Assembly (NCBI RefSeq): GCF_003751085.1
Contig: NZ_RJJY01000001.1
Span: 1,736,001-1,800,000, forward strand
DNA from: Micromonospora sp. Llam0
GTDB lineage: Bacteria; Actinomycetota; Actinomycetes; Mycobacteriales; Micromonosporaceae
DNA: 64,000 bases
Reading direction: 5' to 3'
Shown here: positions 16,646-24,893 of the stretch, in pieces
Position numbering within the stretch: position 1 is the stretch's first letter
How the letters are laid out: each line of letters starts with the position of its first letter
Notes under the pieces: model-generated
Databases searched by the model: none
Seen by the model: the letters and a program-made list of their open reading frames with translations, nothing else
What the model was told of the DNA's origin: nothing
Program-made: the position numbers and the translations under genes

Positions 16646-17851
16646 GTGCACGACGGGTTCGGCGTCTTCATCGGACTCGACGTCGGCAAGGAAGGACACC
16701 ACGCGGTCGCGTTGAACCGCGACGGCAAACGGCTGCACGACGCGACCCTGCCCAACACCGAAGCCGGGCTGCGGAAACTGTTCGACAAGCTGGGCCGGCA
16801 CGGCCGGATCCTGGCCGTGGTCGACCAGCCCGCCTCAATCGGCGCGCTACCCGTCGCGGTCGCCCGCGCCTGCGGCCACCAGGTGGCCTACCTACCCGGT
16901 CTGGTCATGCGCCGGCTGGCCGACCTGCACCCCGGCACCGCGAAGACCGACGCCCGCGACGCGTACGTCATCGCCGACGCCGCCCGTACCCTGCCTCACA
17001 CCCTGCGTCGGGTCGACACCGGCGATGAGGCCCTGGCAGAGCTGGAGGTGATGGTCGGCTATGACGACGACCTCGCCGGCGAGGTCACCCGCGTGGGCAA
17101 CCGCATCCGGGGCCTGCTCACCCAGATCCACCCACCCCTGGAACGTGTTCTGGGACCGAAACTGCAGCACCCCGCCGTCCTGGAGGCCATCTCGCGGTGC
17201 GGCGGACCCACCGGGCTACGCAGGGCCGGCCGGGCGAAACTCACCGAGATCGTCAAGGCCCGCGCGCCACGCATGGGTGCCCGCCTGGTCGAACAGATCT
17301 TCACCGCGCTCGACGCGCAGACCGTCGTGGTCCCCGGCACCACCGCCGCCGAAACCGTCCTTCCCCGACTCGCCGACAGCCTGCGTGACCTGCTGCGCCA
17401 ACGCGACCAGGTCGCCGAACAGGTCGAGGGGATGCTTGATGCGCACCCTCTCGCCCCGGTCCTGACCTCGATGCCCGGCATCGGCGTCAGGACCGCGGCC
17501 CGCATTCTGCTCGAAGTCGGCGACGGCAGCTCGTTCCCCACCGCCGGCCACCTGGCCGCCTACGCCGGTCTGGCCCCGGTCACCCGCCGCTCCGGCACCA
17601 GCATCCGTGGTGAACACCCGCCCAAGGGCGGCAACAAGCAGCTGAAACGCGCGTTCTTCCTGTCCGCGTTCGCCGCCCTGGCAGACCCGCTCAGCCGCGC
17701 CTACTACGACCGCAAACGCGCTGAGGGCAAGAAGCACAACGCCGCCCTTATCTGCCTCGCCCGCCGCCGCGTCGACGTCCTCCACGCCATGCTCCGCACC
17801 CAACGGCCATACCAGCCCACACCGGCGGACGAACCCCGCCTCGCTGCTTGA
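16646..17851 (+). CDS. IS110-family transposase (DEDD plus serine domain)
   Basis: The 401-aa protein has the N-terminal RuvC-like DEDD domain (GVFIGLDVGKEGHHAVALNR, ILAVVDQPASIGALPV, HPGTAKTDARDAYVIADAAR). The C-terminal Transposase_20 domain carries TSMPGIGVRTAARILLEVGD and LAAYAGLAPVTRRSGTSIRG. GTG at 16646 is chosen because GAGGAGG lies 6 bases upstream. It appears intact. Confidence 0.92.
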   Translation: MHDGFGVFIGLDVGKEGHHAVALNRDGKRLHDATLPNTEAGLRKLFDKLGRHGRILAVVDQPASIGALPVAVARACGHQVAYLPGLVMRRLADLHPGTAKTDARDAYVIADAARTLPHTLRRVDTGDEALAELEVMVGYDDDLAGEVTRVGNRIRGLLTQIHPPLERVLGPKLQHPAVLEAISRCGGPTGLRRAGRAKLTEIVKARAPRMGARLVEQIFTALDAQTVVVPGTTAAETVLPRLADSLRDLLRQRDQVAEQVEGMLDAHPLAPVLTSMPGIGVRTAARILLEVGDGSSFPTAGHLAAYAGLAPVTRRSGTSIRGEHPPKGGNKQLKRAFFLSAFAALADPLSRAYYDRKRAEGKKHNAALICLARRRVDVLHAMLRTQRPYQPTPADEPRLAA

Positions 17852-17948
17852 CACAACCCATAGGGCACCCCCCCGTAGCCAGTCGGCGGGCCTCCCGCCC
17901 CTTCGGCACCGGGCTGACCGCCGTCGGGTCCCGCATCGACCGCATCGT

Positions 17949-18128
17949 GAACAGCCCCGAGATCGCCGCGAGCCTGCCGTTGATGGTCGTCGCCGCGTAC
18001 CTGTCGGCACGGCCTGCACGCAGCCGGATCACGTTCGGGAACAGCCCCGAGATCGCCGCGAGCCTGCCGTTGATGGTCGTCGCCGCGTACCTGTCGGCAC
18101 GGCCTGCACGCAGCCGGATCACGTTCGG
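17949..18128. repeat. Exact 90-bp tandem duplication inside the recombinase gene
   Basis: Bases 17949-18038 are repeated exactly at 18039-18128. The 90-bp unit is 30 codons, so the frame is kept (the repeated segment ends RLAAISGLF). Exact identity suggests a recent slippage or unequal exchange. Confidence 0.95.
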
Positions 18129-18492
18129 GCCCGGCCGCCCGGGAATCCCCGCCTCACGGCACGCCCGTAGAAACCCCAGCAGCACGTCCGTGGTCACCGC
18201 GTCCAACGCGACGTTCTCGCTCACCAGCCACCGGCAGAAGGCAAGCAGGTCGAAGCCGTAGGCCCGGACCGTCCTCGGTGAGTAGTTGCGGTCGCTCAGG
18301 TACGCCAGATACTCATCGACCAGCGCACAGCCAGCCGACGCCGCTCCAGCGAGCATCCAACCATCGCCACGCTGCACGAGCCGCAACGACTCATCGATCC
18401 CACCCATAAGGAACAGATGTGTCGGCAAAGAACAACCCGGACAAGGACCCGAGCTGTCTCGGCGCGTCACCTGACCTGCGAAAACGCAGCGA

Positions 18493-18993
18493 TTAGTCGG
18501 TTAAGAGGCACACCTTCGGCCGTGAGTGCGAGCGGGTCACGGTGAGGTCCTCGAGCAGGCCAGCGACCGATCTCGAGGTCATCGAGGTGCCCCGGTCGGC
18601 GTGCAAGCCGTGCACGCCGGAAACCTCAGGCATCATCGACGCTGCGAGGGGCCCGGACTCGCGGGCATGGACCCGCACACCGACGATGTACCGGAGTGGA
18701 CGTCGATCATCACGTAGGCGTCGTAGTAGACGCCCTTGACCGGGCCGGCGAGTTTCGTGATGTCCCACGTGTACACCTGCCGCAGGGCGTCGGCGACCAG
18801 CTCAGGCCGGGTGCCGGGCCAGCCGGCGACGCTCTTTGATCTGCCGGTGTTCGCGCAGGATGCGGTACATCGTCGCGATCAATCCGACGGACACACCCTG
18901 ATCTAGCGGGGCGGCGTAGATCTGCGCCGGAGCGGCGTCGACGAACTCCGGGCCGTCCAGCATGGCCAGGACCGGGTAGGAAACACGGGGCAC
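18493..18993 (-). pseudogene. IS3-family OrfB remnant with frameshifts
   Basis: Pieces of an rve-type integrase appear in successive frames: VLAMLDGPEFVDAAPAQIYA, then SVGLIATMYRILREHRQIKE, then YIVGVRVHARESGPLAASMM and HADRGTSMTSRSVAGLLEDL. The order is right for an IS3 OrfB, but at least two frameshifts separate the pieces and both ends are missing. Confidence 0.75.
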
Positions 18994-19010
18994 TGGAGCC
19001 GGGAGTCAAC

Positions 19011-19029
19011 ATAGGTTAGGCTACCCATA
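19011..19029 (+). promoter_or_regulatory. IdeR/DtxR iron box overlapping the dapB-like start codon
   Basis: ATAGGTTAGGCTACCCATA matches the 19-bp consensus TTAGGTTAGGCTAACCTAA at 15 of 19 positions. Its last base is the A of the ATG at 19029. No Shine-Dalgarno sequence is seen, so a leaderless or very short leader transcript controlled by iron is likely (inference). Confidence 0.65.
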
Positions 19030-19775
19030 TGACTCGAGTTGCTGTGTTGGGGGCCCGCGGGCGGATGGGCGTGGCGTCGGTCCGCGCAATTGAGGCCAGC
19101 TCCGACTTGACCGTGGTTGCCGAGATCGACATTGATGACGACGTGCAAGACATCGTCGCCCACAACGCTGATGTCGTGCTCGTGTTCTCGCCACCGGACG
19201 TTGCCCACGAGCAAGTCCAATGGTGCATCAAGCAAGGGATTCATGTGGTGGTGGGGACATCCGGCTTCGACGAGCAGGCTGTGGAGCAGATCCGCGCAGC
19301 GCTGGTCGACCATGGTGACGTCAGCGTGTTCGTCGTTCCGAACTTCTCGGTCAGTGCGGTGCTGATGACCAAGTTCGCCACAAAGGCCGCCCCGTACTTC
19401 GAGTCTGTCGAGATCATCGAGATACATCATCCTGGCAAGGTAGACGCGCCATCGGGAACGGCGCAGCACACGGCCGAACTGATCGGTCGCGCTCGCGCCG
19501 CAGCGGGTTGCGCCCCATCACCAGATGCCACCTACCTCGACCCACATGGCGTGCGCGGCGGGCGGATCGAGGGAGTCTCCGTACACTCGGTCCGAGTCCG
19601 TGGGTTCATGTCATCGCAAGAGGTGCTGTTCGGCGTCGACGGCGAAATTCTGAGGCTGCGATACGACTCCGTAACACGCGAGTCCCTCATGCCCGGAGTG
19701 CTCACCGCGCTACGCGCCGTCCCAAATCTCACTGGAGTGACGGTCGGGCTCGACGCCGTACTGGACCTGGGCTGA
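19029..19775 (+). CDS. dapB: 4-hydroxy-tetrahydrodipicolinate reductase (DapB homologue)
   Basis: The 248-aa protein has both DapB domains intact. Residues 3-12 form the NAD(P)-binding GARGRMG turn. The substrate-binding signature reads EIHHPGKVDAPSGTA. The C-terminus matches the oligomer domain (SSQEVLFGVDGEILRLRYDS). DapB normally reduces hydroxy-tetrahydrodipicolinate in lysine and diaminopimelate synthesis. The iron box over its start and the lack of other lysine genes nearby suggest an iron-regulated extra copy, perhaps supplying lysine-type precursors to a siderophore (inference). It lies alone between an IS3 remnant and IS630. Confidence 0.85.
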   Translation: MTRVAVLGARGRMGVASVRAIEASSDLTVVAEIDIDDDVQDIVAHNADVVLVFSPPDVAHEQVQWCIKQGIHVVVGTSGFDEQAVEQIRAALVDHGDVSVFVVPNFSVSAVLMTKFATKAAPYFESVEIIEIHHPGKVDAPSGTAQHTAELIGRARAAAGCAPSPDATYLDPHGVRGGRIEGVSVHSVRVRGFMSSQEVLFGVDGEILRLRYDSVTRESLMPGVLTALRAVPNLTGVTVGLDAVLDLG

Positions 19776-19870
19776 CACGAGGCAACAACAGGGCGAGGTA
19801 TGGACCTTTGTTTGACCCGATTTGATAGACAGGGTCGGTAAGTTGATCTCAACGCTACCAAGAGAAATAA

Positions 19871-20989
19871 AAGTTAGCGGACTCAAGAAACCCTATTCGG
19901 TGATGTAGCGTAGGCTCGGGTCAGCGAAGAATGCGCGCACGATCTGCGGGGTTTCCTGGAGGCGCTGCAGAGCATTTTCCGCCGCGCCCATCAGTTCGCC
20001 GAGGCTGCGCACCACCTTCTTTCCGATTTGGTCATGCTTGACGTTCTTCCACACCCACTCATCGGGGTTGAGCTCCGGCGAGTACGGCGGAAGGATAAAG
20101 AGGCGCAGTCGATTGCCCACTTCCTCAGAGGCAAGGAACGTAGCCACCTTTTTCGCCGTATGGGCACTGGAGCCATCGACAACGAGGAAAATCTTCCCGG
20201 ACACGTCGTGCAACAACTGCTTTAGGAACTCGATGAACTTGGCTGCGGTCATGCTGCCGCCGAACAGAGAGAAGTGGATCGCACCCTTGCTGCTGATCGC
20301 TGAGATCATGTTTACTGACAATCGCTTACCAGTGCCGATTACGACCGGGGTTTTTCCGACAGGAGCCCAAGTGGTTCCGGAATGGTAGTCAGTTCGTACA
20401 CCGGACTCGTCTCCCCAGTAGATCACTGCGTCCTGAGCTGCGGCTTCTTCCTTGATCGCGGGGTACGTCTCCTCCTTCCAGCGGCGCACTAGATCTGGGT
20501 TCTGCTCGTAGGCGCGCACTAGCGGGCGCTGGGGAGACATTCCCATTCGGTGTAGCAGCCGCCCAACCGAGGGAAGGGATAGCGACACACCGAATTCTCG
20601 CTCTATAAGGTCGGCCACGATCTTGCGGGTCCACAGCCCAAAGTCAAACTCCAGCTGTTGCGGGTTCTTCTTCAGAAGAGCATACAGTCGCGCTTCTTGA
20701 ATTCCCGAGAGTTTCGGTGGTCTACCTGTCCCCGATCTCACGGCCAAGGCTTCGGGCCCGCGATCACGGTAAGCTGCAATCCATCCGAACACCGTAGACC
20801 GGCCACAGTCCAGCGCCGCCGCTATCTGCGCAACGCTCGCTCCGTTCTCGGCCATACGCAAAGCGATCTGCCGAGTCTGTTCCAGCTCAGCCCTTGGAAT
20901 CCGCTTTTCATCTTTCCTCGACACCAAATCAGGAGATCACAGATCAGGGCTTGCCGCAATACCTGACACTCTTTTGACTCCAGTAAGTT
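19871..20989 (-). mobile_element. IS630-family insertion sequence
   Basis: The ends are imperfect inverted repeats (left AAGTTAGCGGACTCAAGA, right read inward AACTTACTGGAGTCAAAAGA) and TA dinucleotides flank both sides, as expected for IS630. The element is clearly less GC-rich than the rest of the window, indicating arrival from a different host. Confidence 0.75.
19893..20927 (-). CDS. IS630-family transposase
   Basis: The 344-aa protein has an N-terminal HTH (ENGASVAQIAAALDCGRSTV), a winged-helix segment (SLSLPSVGRLLHRMGMSPQR) and a DDE_3 domain: VIYWGDESGVRTDY, then IFLVVDGSSAHTAKK, then LPPYSPELNPDEWVWKNVK. All catalytic residues are present. Codon use is more AT-rich than in its neighbours. 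Confidence 0.93.
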   Translation of the reverse strand: MVSRKDEKRIPRAELEQTRQIALRMAENGASVAQIAAALDCGRSTVFGWIAAYRDRGPEALAVRSGTGRPPKLSGIQEARLYALLKKNPQQLEFDFGLWTRKIVADLIEREFGVSLSLPSVGRLLHRMGMSPQRPLVRAYEQNPDLVRRWKEETYPAIKEEAAAQDAVIYWGDESGVRTDYHSGTTWAPVGKTPVVIGTGKRLSVNMISAISSKGAIHFSLFGGSMTAAKFIEFLKQLLHDVSGKIFLVVDGSSAHTAKKVATFLASEEVGNRLRLFILPPYSPELNPDEWVWKNVKHDQIGKKVVRSLGELMGAAENALQRLQETPQIVRAFFADPSLRYITE

Positions 20990-21160
20990 ATGAACTGGTT
21001 AGTACCATGCTGGTTGGCCTGTGGGAATAGGTCTGTAGTGTGTCAAAACTCCGTTCTGGACTGTGACCTGGCATGTTGAAGATCGGCTCGGGTCATGGAG
21101 ATGACCCGGACCGCACATGCAGTGAGGCATGTCCGCCAGCGTTGCAGTGATCATCATCCT

Positions 21161-21270
21161 ATGGCGGTGCGGCTACTGTATCTGTTCATGATTCGGGTGT
21201 TCGGCGGGCTGGGACTACTGGCCCGCGGCGACGCCGCATCGCTGGCCGAGGTGCTCGCATTGAAGCGATC
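21161..21270 (+). pseudogene. N-terminal remnant of an integrase-core transposase
   Basis: The reading MAVRLLYLFMIRVFGGLGLL resembles the N-terminus of actinobacterial integrase-core (rve) transposases, usually followed by an HEV motif. It is cut after about 35 codons by the IS5 fragment. The 20990-21160 stretch before it shows nothing I can name. Confidence 0.45.
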
Positions 21271-21985
21271 TCACCGACTTTCCGGTAGGTATTTGTATTC
21301 GAAGTGGGTCAGGTGTAGTGCTGCCGCGACGATGTCGCCGATTCTGCGTGGGCTGGCGGTGGTGTGACGAAGTGCCTTCCACCGTCCGACGAGGATGGCG
21401 AAGCCGCGTTCGCCCTGGCGGCGCAGGCCGCGCAGGAGCCGGTTGTAGAAGCGGTTGTCGGGGGCGAGCCGGCTGCCGTCGGTGGGCTGCTTGACCGGGG
21501 TCTTGATGCCCTGGCCTGCGTTTTCGTAGCCGGAGTCGGCCAGTGTCGGCAGGTCGAGGGTGGCGGCGGCCCAGTTCAGGGCGGCGGTGACGCCGAGGGT
21601 CTGGGCGCAGGTCAGGTCGTGCGGGTGTCCGGGCATCGCCGGCGAGGTCAGATCGGCAGTCCGTCAGGGCGGGTTACCGATTGGACGTTCGCGCCGAAGT
21701 CGCGGTGCTTTCCGGAGTACCAGGCGTCGTTCGTTTCGCCTTTGACGGACAGGGTGGTCTCGGTGAGCCGGTCGCAGTCGAACAGTTTGCCGTCGAGGAT
21801 GACGTGGGACCAGCCGTCGTCGGCGACCCGACGCAGGGCGGTGTGGAGATCCTCGGCCTGGGCGTTGAGGACCGCGATGCCCTCGGCCAGGTAGCGGTAG
21901 GAGGTCGCCCGGGAGATGCCGAAGCCGGCGCCGATCAGCGCGATGTCCTCGCCCTTGCTGAACCAGACGTGTACGAGTAATGGCC
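21271..21985 (-). pseudogene. IS5-family transposase, truncated and frameshifted
   Basis: The readable part starts HVWFSKGEDIALIGAGFGIS, continues with ATSYRYLAEGIAVLNAQAED and VILDGKLFDCDRLTETT, and loses frame near 21645. There PDGLPI should continue as WTSPAMPGHPHDL, but one G appears missing and a TGA results. The rest (21271-21636) holds PTLADSGYENAGQGIKTPVK and ends normally. Roughly the first hundred residues are absent. Confidence 0.8.
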
Positions 21986-22011
21986 TGGTAGGGGTAGGAC
22001 TACTTACGCGT

Positions 22012-22239
22012 GTCCGGGTCCTTGAGGAAGGAGACCTGCATTGTGGCATCGTTGAGGAGCATGCCTCGATGCCAGCCGAACCGAGGGTGTTGCTCAAGGA
22101 ACCGAGTGTCAAGAGGTCGCGCGACGGTGGCGTTGTGCTTGGCGACGGCAATCGCCAGTGCAAGATTCGAGGGCCCGAGCCCTACGCCGACGAGATCGGG
22201 ACGGGCGGCTGGGTGCCCGAAACTGCTGGTGGCATGCAC
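22012..22239 (-). pseudogene. N-terminal fragment of an L-ornithine/L-lysine N-monooxygenase
   Basis: About 75 residues match the FAD-binding start of siderophore N-hydroxylases (SidA/PvdA/IucD family): DLVGVGLGPSNLALAIAVAK, then FLEQHPRFGWHRGMLLNDAT and MQVSFLKD. Homologues continue with DL-TLR and some 370 further residues. Here the reading ends four codons later (PDTRK) near the IS5 fragment. The full enzyme hydroxylates ornithine or lysine for hydroxamate siderophores, using NADPH and FAD. The fragment cannot be active and is evidence of a lost siderophore locus. Confidence 0.8.
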
Positions 22240-22371
22240 TTCCCATCGGGTGGGCTACCGCACGCTGCGAACAGCCGGGCCAGGTTGACCGTGCTGCGAC
22301 CCGGCGGACGTCAGGAGCCCAGGCCGACCGAGGATTCGCCCGCGACGCCGCGACCTGGCTCGAGGCCTGTG

Positions 22372-22386
22372 TTAGGTGTCTAACCT
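22372..22386. promoter_or_regulatory. Iron-box-like palindrome TTAGGTGTCTAACCT
   Basis: Half-sites TTAGGT and TAACCT flank a 3-bp centre between the DtxR fragment and the monooxygenase fragment. Canonical IdeR boxes have a 5-bp gap between these half-sites, so this is a related operator at best. It lies about 130 bp upstream of the monooxygenase start. Confidence 0.4.
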
Positions 22387-22426
22387 GAACATCGACTGTT
22401 GTCGAGGGTGGCTTGGGTGGACCTGG

Positions 22427-22680
22427 TCAGGTCGGAGATACGTAGACCAGGCTGGCGAGCTTGCGTGTAAGCCGAATGGTGACGCGGCTGCGGGTGATCA
22501 GCACTCCATGGTCGTCCGAAGTGGCCGTCACCCGTGCGCCAGGGATGATCTTGGCGGCATGTAACCGCTGCAAGAGGACAGGATCCCTCTGTGCGCCCTC
22601 GGTGAGCCGGCGCACCGTCACGACTTCATCAGCCTGCAACAAGCCGAGCTTCCGGTCAATGCCACGTAGCCTAAGTTGAT
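22427..22680 (-). pseudogene. C-terminal fragment of a DtxR/IdeR-family metalloregulator
   Basis: The reading LLQADEVVTVRRLTEGAQRD, then PVLLQRLHAAKIIPGARVTA and a hydrophobic end (RKLASLVYV) resembles the SH3/FeoA-like C-terminal domain of DtxR-family repressors. The DNA-binding and dimerization domains are missing, cut off at about 22680 where the IS4 element begins. It lies upstream of the monooxygenase fragment on the same strand, as in many iron-regulated loci. Confidence 0.55.
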
Positions 22681-23823
22681 CTTGGGTTTGACCTGCGGGT
22701 TTGATGTGGACTCCTGGGCGGTGCGGCGTGGCGGGACGACCACGGCTCGGCTGACTGTTTTGATCACGGGTCATGTCGGTGGATGTGGTGGACCGTCCAG
22801 TGGTACGGCCGGATCAGGTGACGCTCGGGGTGCTGATCTCGCAGGTGTCGCGGGAGGAGGTCGACGCCGCGATCGAGGTGTGCGGGGTGCGGGAGCAGCG
22901 GTCGGACGGGAAACTGCCGGCGCACGTGAGCACCTACCTGACGTTGGGGTTGGCGTTGTTCCCCGACGATGACTACACCGAGGTCGCGACCAGGGTCACC
23001 GGGTCGTTGGACCGGTTCGGGTGCTGGGACGCGGCGTGGAGCGTGCCGACCTCGAGTGCCATCAGCCAGGCGCGGAAACGGTTGGGCCGCCGGGTGTTCG
23101 CCGAGCTGTTCGAGCGCACGTGCGGGCCGGTCGCGGGCGAGGCGGGCCCGACAGCGCCGGCGGGCGCGTTGGGGACCGCGCGGGGGTCGTTCCTACGCCG
23201 GTGGCGGCTGCTGGCGATCGACGGGTTCACCGTCGATGTGCCCGACAGCACGGCCAACGCGGCCGAGTTCGGCTACGCCGGGTCAGGGGGGAACCGTTCC
23301 GCGTTTCCGAAGGCCCGGGTCGTGGCCCTCGCGGAGTGCGGCACCCACGCCTTCGTCGCCGCCGAGATCGGCGCCTACCCGGAAGGGGAGAAGACCCTCG
23401 CGCAGCGGCTGTACCCACGGCTACGGTCCGACGAACTACTCACCGCCGACCGGGGGTTCTACTCCTGGCAGGCGTGGGACACCGCCGCCGCGACCGGCGC
23501 CGCGCTGCTGTGGCGGGCCCCGACCCAGCTCGACCTGCCCGTGGTCAAGATCCTGTCCGACGGCACCTATCTCACCGTCCTGATCAAACCGACCGTCCGT
23601 GGCGGTCGACGGGAACGACTGCTCGCGGCCGCCCGCGCCGGAGCTGACCTGACCGACATCAACAGCGTTCCCGACGCGTTCGACGACCGGGGCCTGCCGG
23701 TCGTCCACCTCGCCCGGGTGGTCGAGTACGACATTCCCGACCGCGTCGGCGACGGCACCGGCGAGTTGATCGCCCTGATCACCACCATCGTCGACCCCGC
23801 CGACGCCCACGCCGACGAACTAG

Positions 23824-24845
23824 ATGATCGATTCCAAGGGGTCAGTGGTCGAATGCGGTCAGGGAGCGCAGGGTCGGTTGGCCGGTGTGCCAGTTGTGCC
23901 AGATCGCGGCGGTCAGGGCGAGGACGCGTTGCAGGACCCGGACGGCGACGCCGGTGATGGTCCGGCCGCCGTGCTGTTCGAGGTCGAGTTGGCTTTTGAA
24001 GGTCTGGTTGACTGATTCGATGGTCTGCCGGACGGCGCGGAGCAGGCCCCGGCCGGGTCGTGCGGGTTCGGTGCGGTACGCGGGGCGTACGACGGTGACA
24101 TCGTTGTCGTTGAGCCAGATTTCGGTGTCGCGGTCGCGGTAGCCCTTGTCCACGACCAGGATCACCCCGTCGGGGTGGTGGAACATGCCGGGTTGCAGGG
24201 TGACCAGGTCGATGAGGACTTCACGTTCGTCGGTCTTGGCGTTGGTGAGGGCGAACGCGACCGGCAGTCCGTGGACCGTGGTGACCAGGTGCAGGCGTAG
24301 TCCCCAGAACAGCCGGGAGTGGGAGGCGCAGTAGCCGTAGCCGGCCCAGCCGGCCAGGTCGGAACGCTGCACCGTCTCGCGGGATGTGCCGCAGGGCACG
24401 GGTGTGGAGTCGGCGATCCGGATCGGGTGCCGCCACGGGTCGGTGTCGGTGGCGAGCACCGTGATGAAGTGGGCCAGTTGGGTGGTCAGCGCTCGCAGCC
24501 GTTTGTTGTAGCCGGGCTGTTTGGGCAGGTGGGGGAACAGGTGGATGATGGATTTGCGGGCGTAGCGGATCCAGCGGGTCTCGTTGTGGTAGCCGAGTAG
24601 TGCCTGCATCACTGACACCGTGATGAGTTCGGCGTCGGTGATCCGGGCGGTGATGCCGACCGCTGGACGCCACCGGTTGAGGTGCGGGGACGCCTTCAGT
24701 TCGTCGTCGATCCTGACGTACAGTGCGGTCGCGAGGGTGTCCAGATCGACGTGCACGTGGCCTCCATGGTTTCGCTGCCTAGGCAACGTTGATCATGGAT
24801 GCCCTCGCGTCCGCTTGCTACCCCGTATCCCTTGGAATCGATCAT
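23824..24845 (-). mobile_element. IS982-family insertion sequence inside the IS4 gene
   Basis: The ends are inverted repeats reading inward ATGATCGATTCCAAGGG on both sides. CTAG flanks both ends. The 1022-bp element carries one intact transposase gene on the minus strand. Confidence 0.88.
23842..24786 (-). CDS. IS982-family transposase
   Basis: The protein of about 314 aa opens with DLDTLATALYVRIDDELKAS and has the DDE pattern HPIRIADSTPVPCG, VILVVDKGYRDRD and QTIESVNQTFKSQLDLEQHG. SHSRLFWGLRLHLVTT is typical of IS982 members. The first dozen residues (MPRQRNHGGHVH) may not be translated; a GTG a few codons inside fits the family start equally well. Confidence 0.88.
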   Translation of the reverse strand: MPRQRNHGGHVHVDLDTLATALYVRIDDELKASPHLNRWRPAVGITARITDAELITVSVMQALLGYHNETRWIRYARKSIIHLFPHLPKQPGYNKRLRALTTQLAHFITVLATDTDPWRHPIRIADSTPVPCGTSRETVQRSDLAGWAGYGYCASHSRLFWGLRLHLVTTVHGLPVAFALTNAKTDEREVLIDLVTLQPGMFHHPDGVILVVDKGYRDRDTEIWLNDNDVTVVRPAYRTEPARPGRGLLRAVRQTIESVNQTFKSQLDLEQHGGRTITGVAVRVLQRVLALTAAIWHNWHTGQPTLRSLTAFDH

Positions 24846-24893
24846 CTAGCTGGCGGCTACCACGAGCGGTGGGAGGAGGAAACCGCCAACGAC

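Larger units (their letters stand above)
16405..17870 (+). mobile_element. IS110-family insertion sequence
   Basis: A roughly 1466-bp element with no terminal inverted repeats inserted in the recombinase gene. Both junctions lie in C-runs (CCCCCCGTTA left, CCCCCCCGTAG right), so the exact ends are uncertain by a few bases and a short shared core is likely. The long non-coding 5' end (16405-16645) is typical of the IS110 group. Confidence 0.8.
15758..18407 (-). pseudogene. Tyrosine recombinase (XerC/D-like), broken by IS110 and a frameshift
   Basis: The N-terminal SAM-like part (17875-18407) includes LVDEYLAYLSDRNYSPRTVR and contains an exact in-frame tandem duplication of 30 codons. The catalytic part (15758-16400) has GLRSCEVLAL (Arg), HALRHTFGTAL (His-x-x-Arg) and LLGHTHVDSSARY (His...Tyr), so the active-site set is complete. 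The IS110 element separates the halves at a G-rich site (ATG GER NGLL when rejoined with five Gs). A one-base shift near 16270, between SQPQAADLLA and DRAIAGLML, is a second lesion. This is likely the integrase of an old integrated element. Confidence 0.8.
22773..24893 (+). pseudogene. IS4-family transposase split by IS982 and cut by IS1182
   Basis: Segment one (22773-23823) has the IS4 N-terminal domain (LFPDDDYTEVATRVTGSLDR) and the DDE start (RRWRLLAIDGFTVDVPDSTA, ELLTADRGFYSWQAWDTAAA). After the IS982 insert (flanks CTAG at 23820-23823 and 24846-24849) it resumes in frame as DELAGGYHERWEEETAND at 24850-24893, including the catalytic glutamate (YREK-like ERWEEE). It is then cut by the IS1182 element and its last part is missing. 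Confidence 0.88.

Noticed and set aside
17949..18128. Tandem repeat as a CRISPR or minisatellite
   Set aside because: There are only two copies of 90 bp with no spacer, and they lie in frame inside a recombinase gene.
22655..22675. TAGCCTAAGTT as a third iron box
   Set aside because: Only one half-site is present and it lies inside the coding sequence of the DtxR-like fragment.
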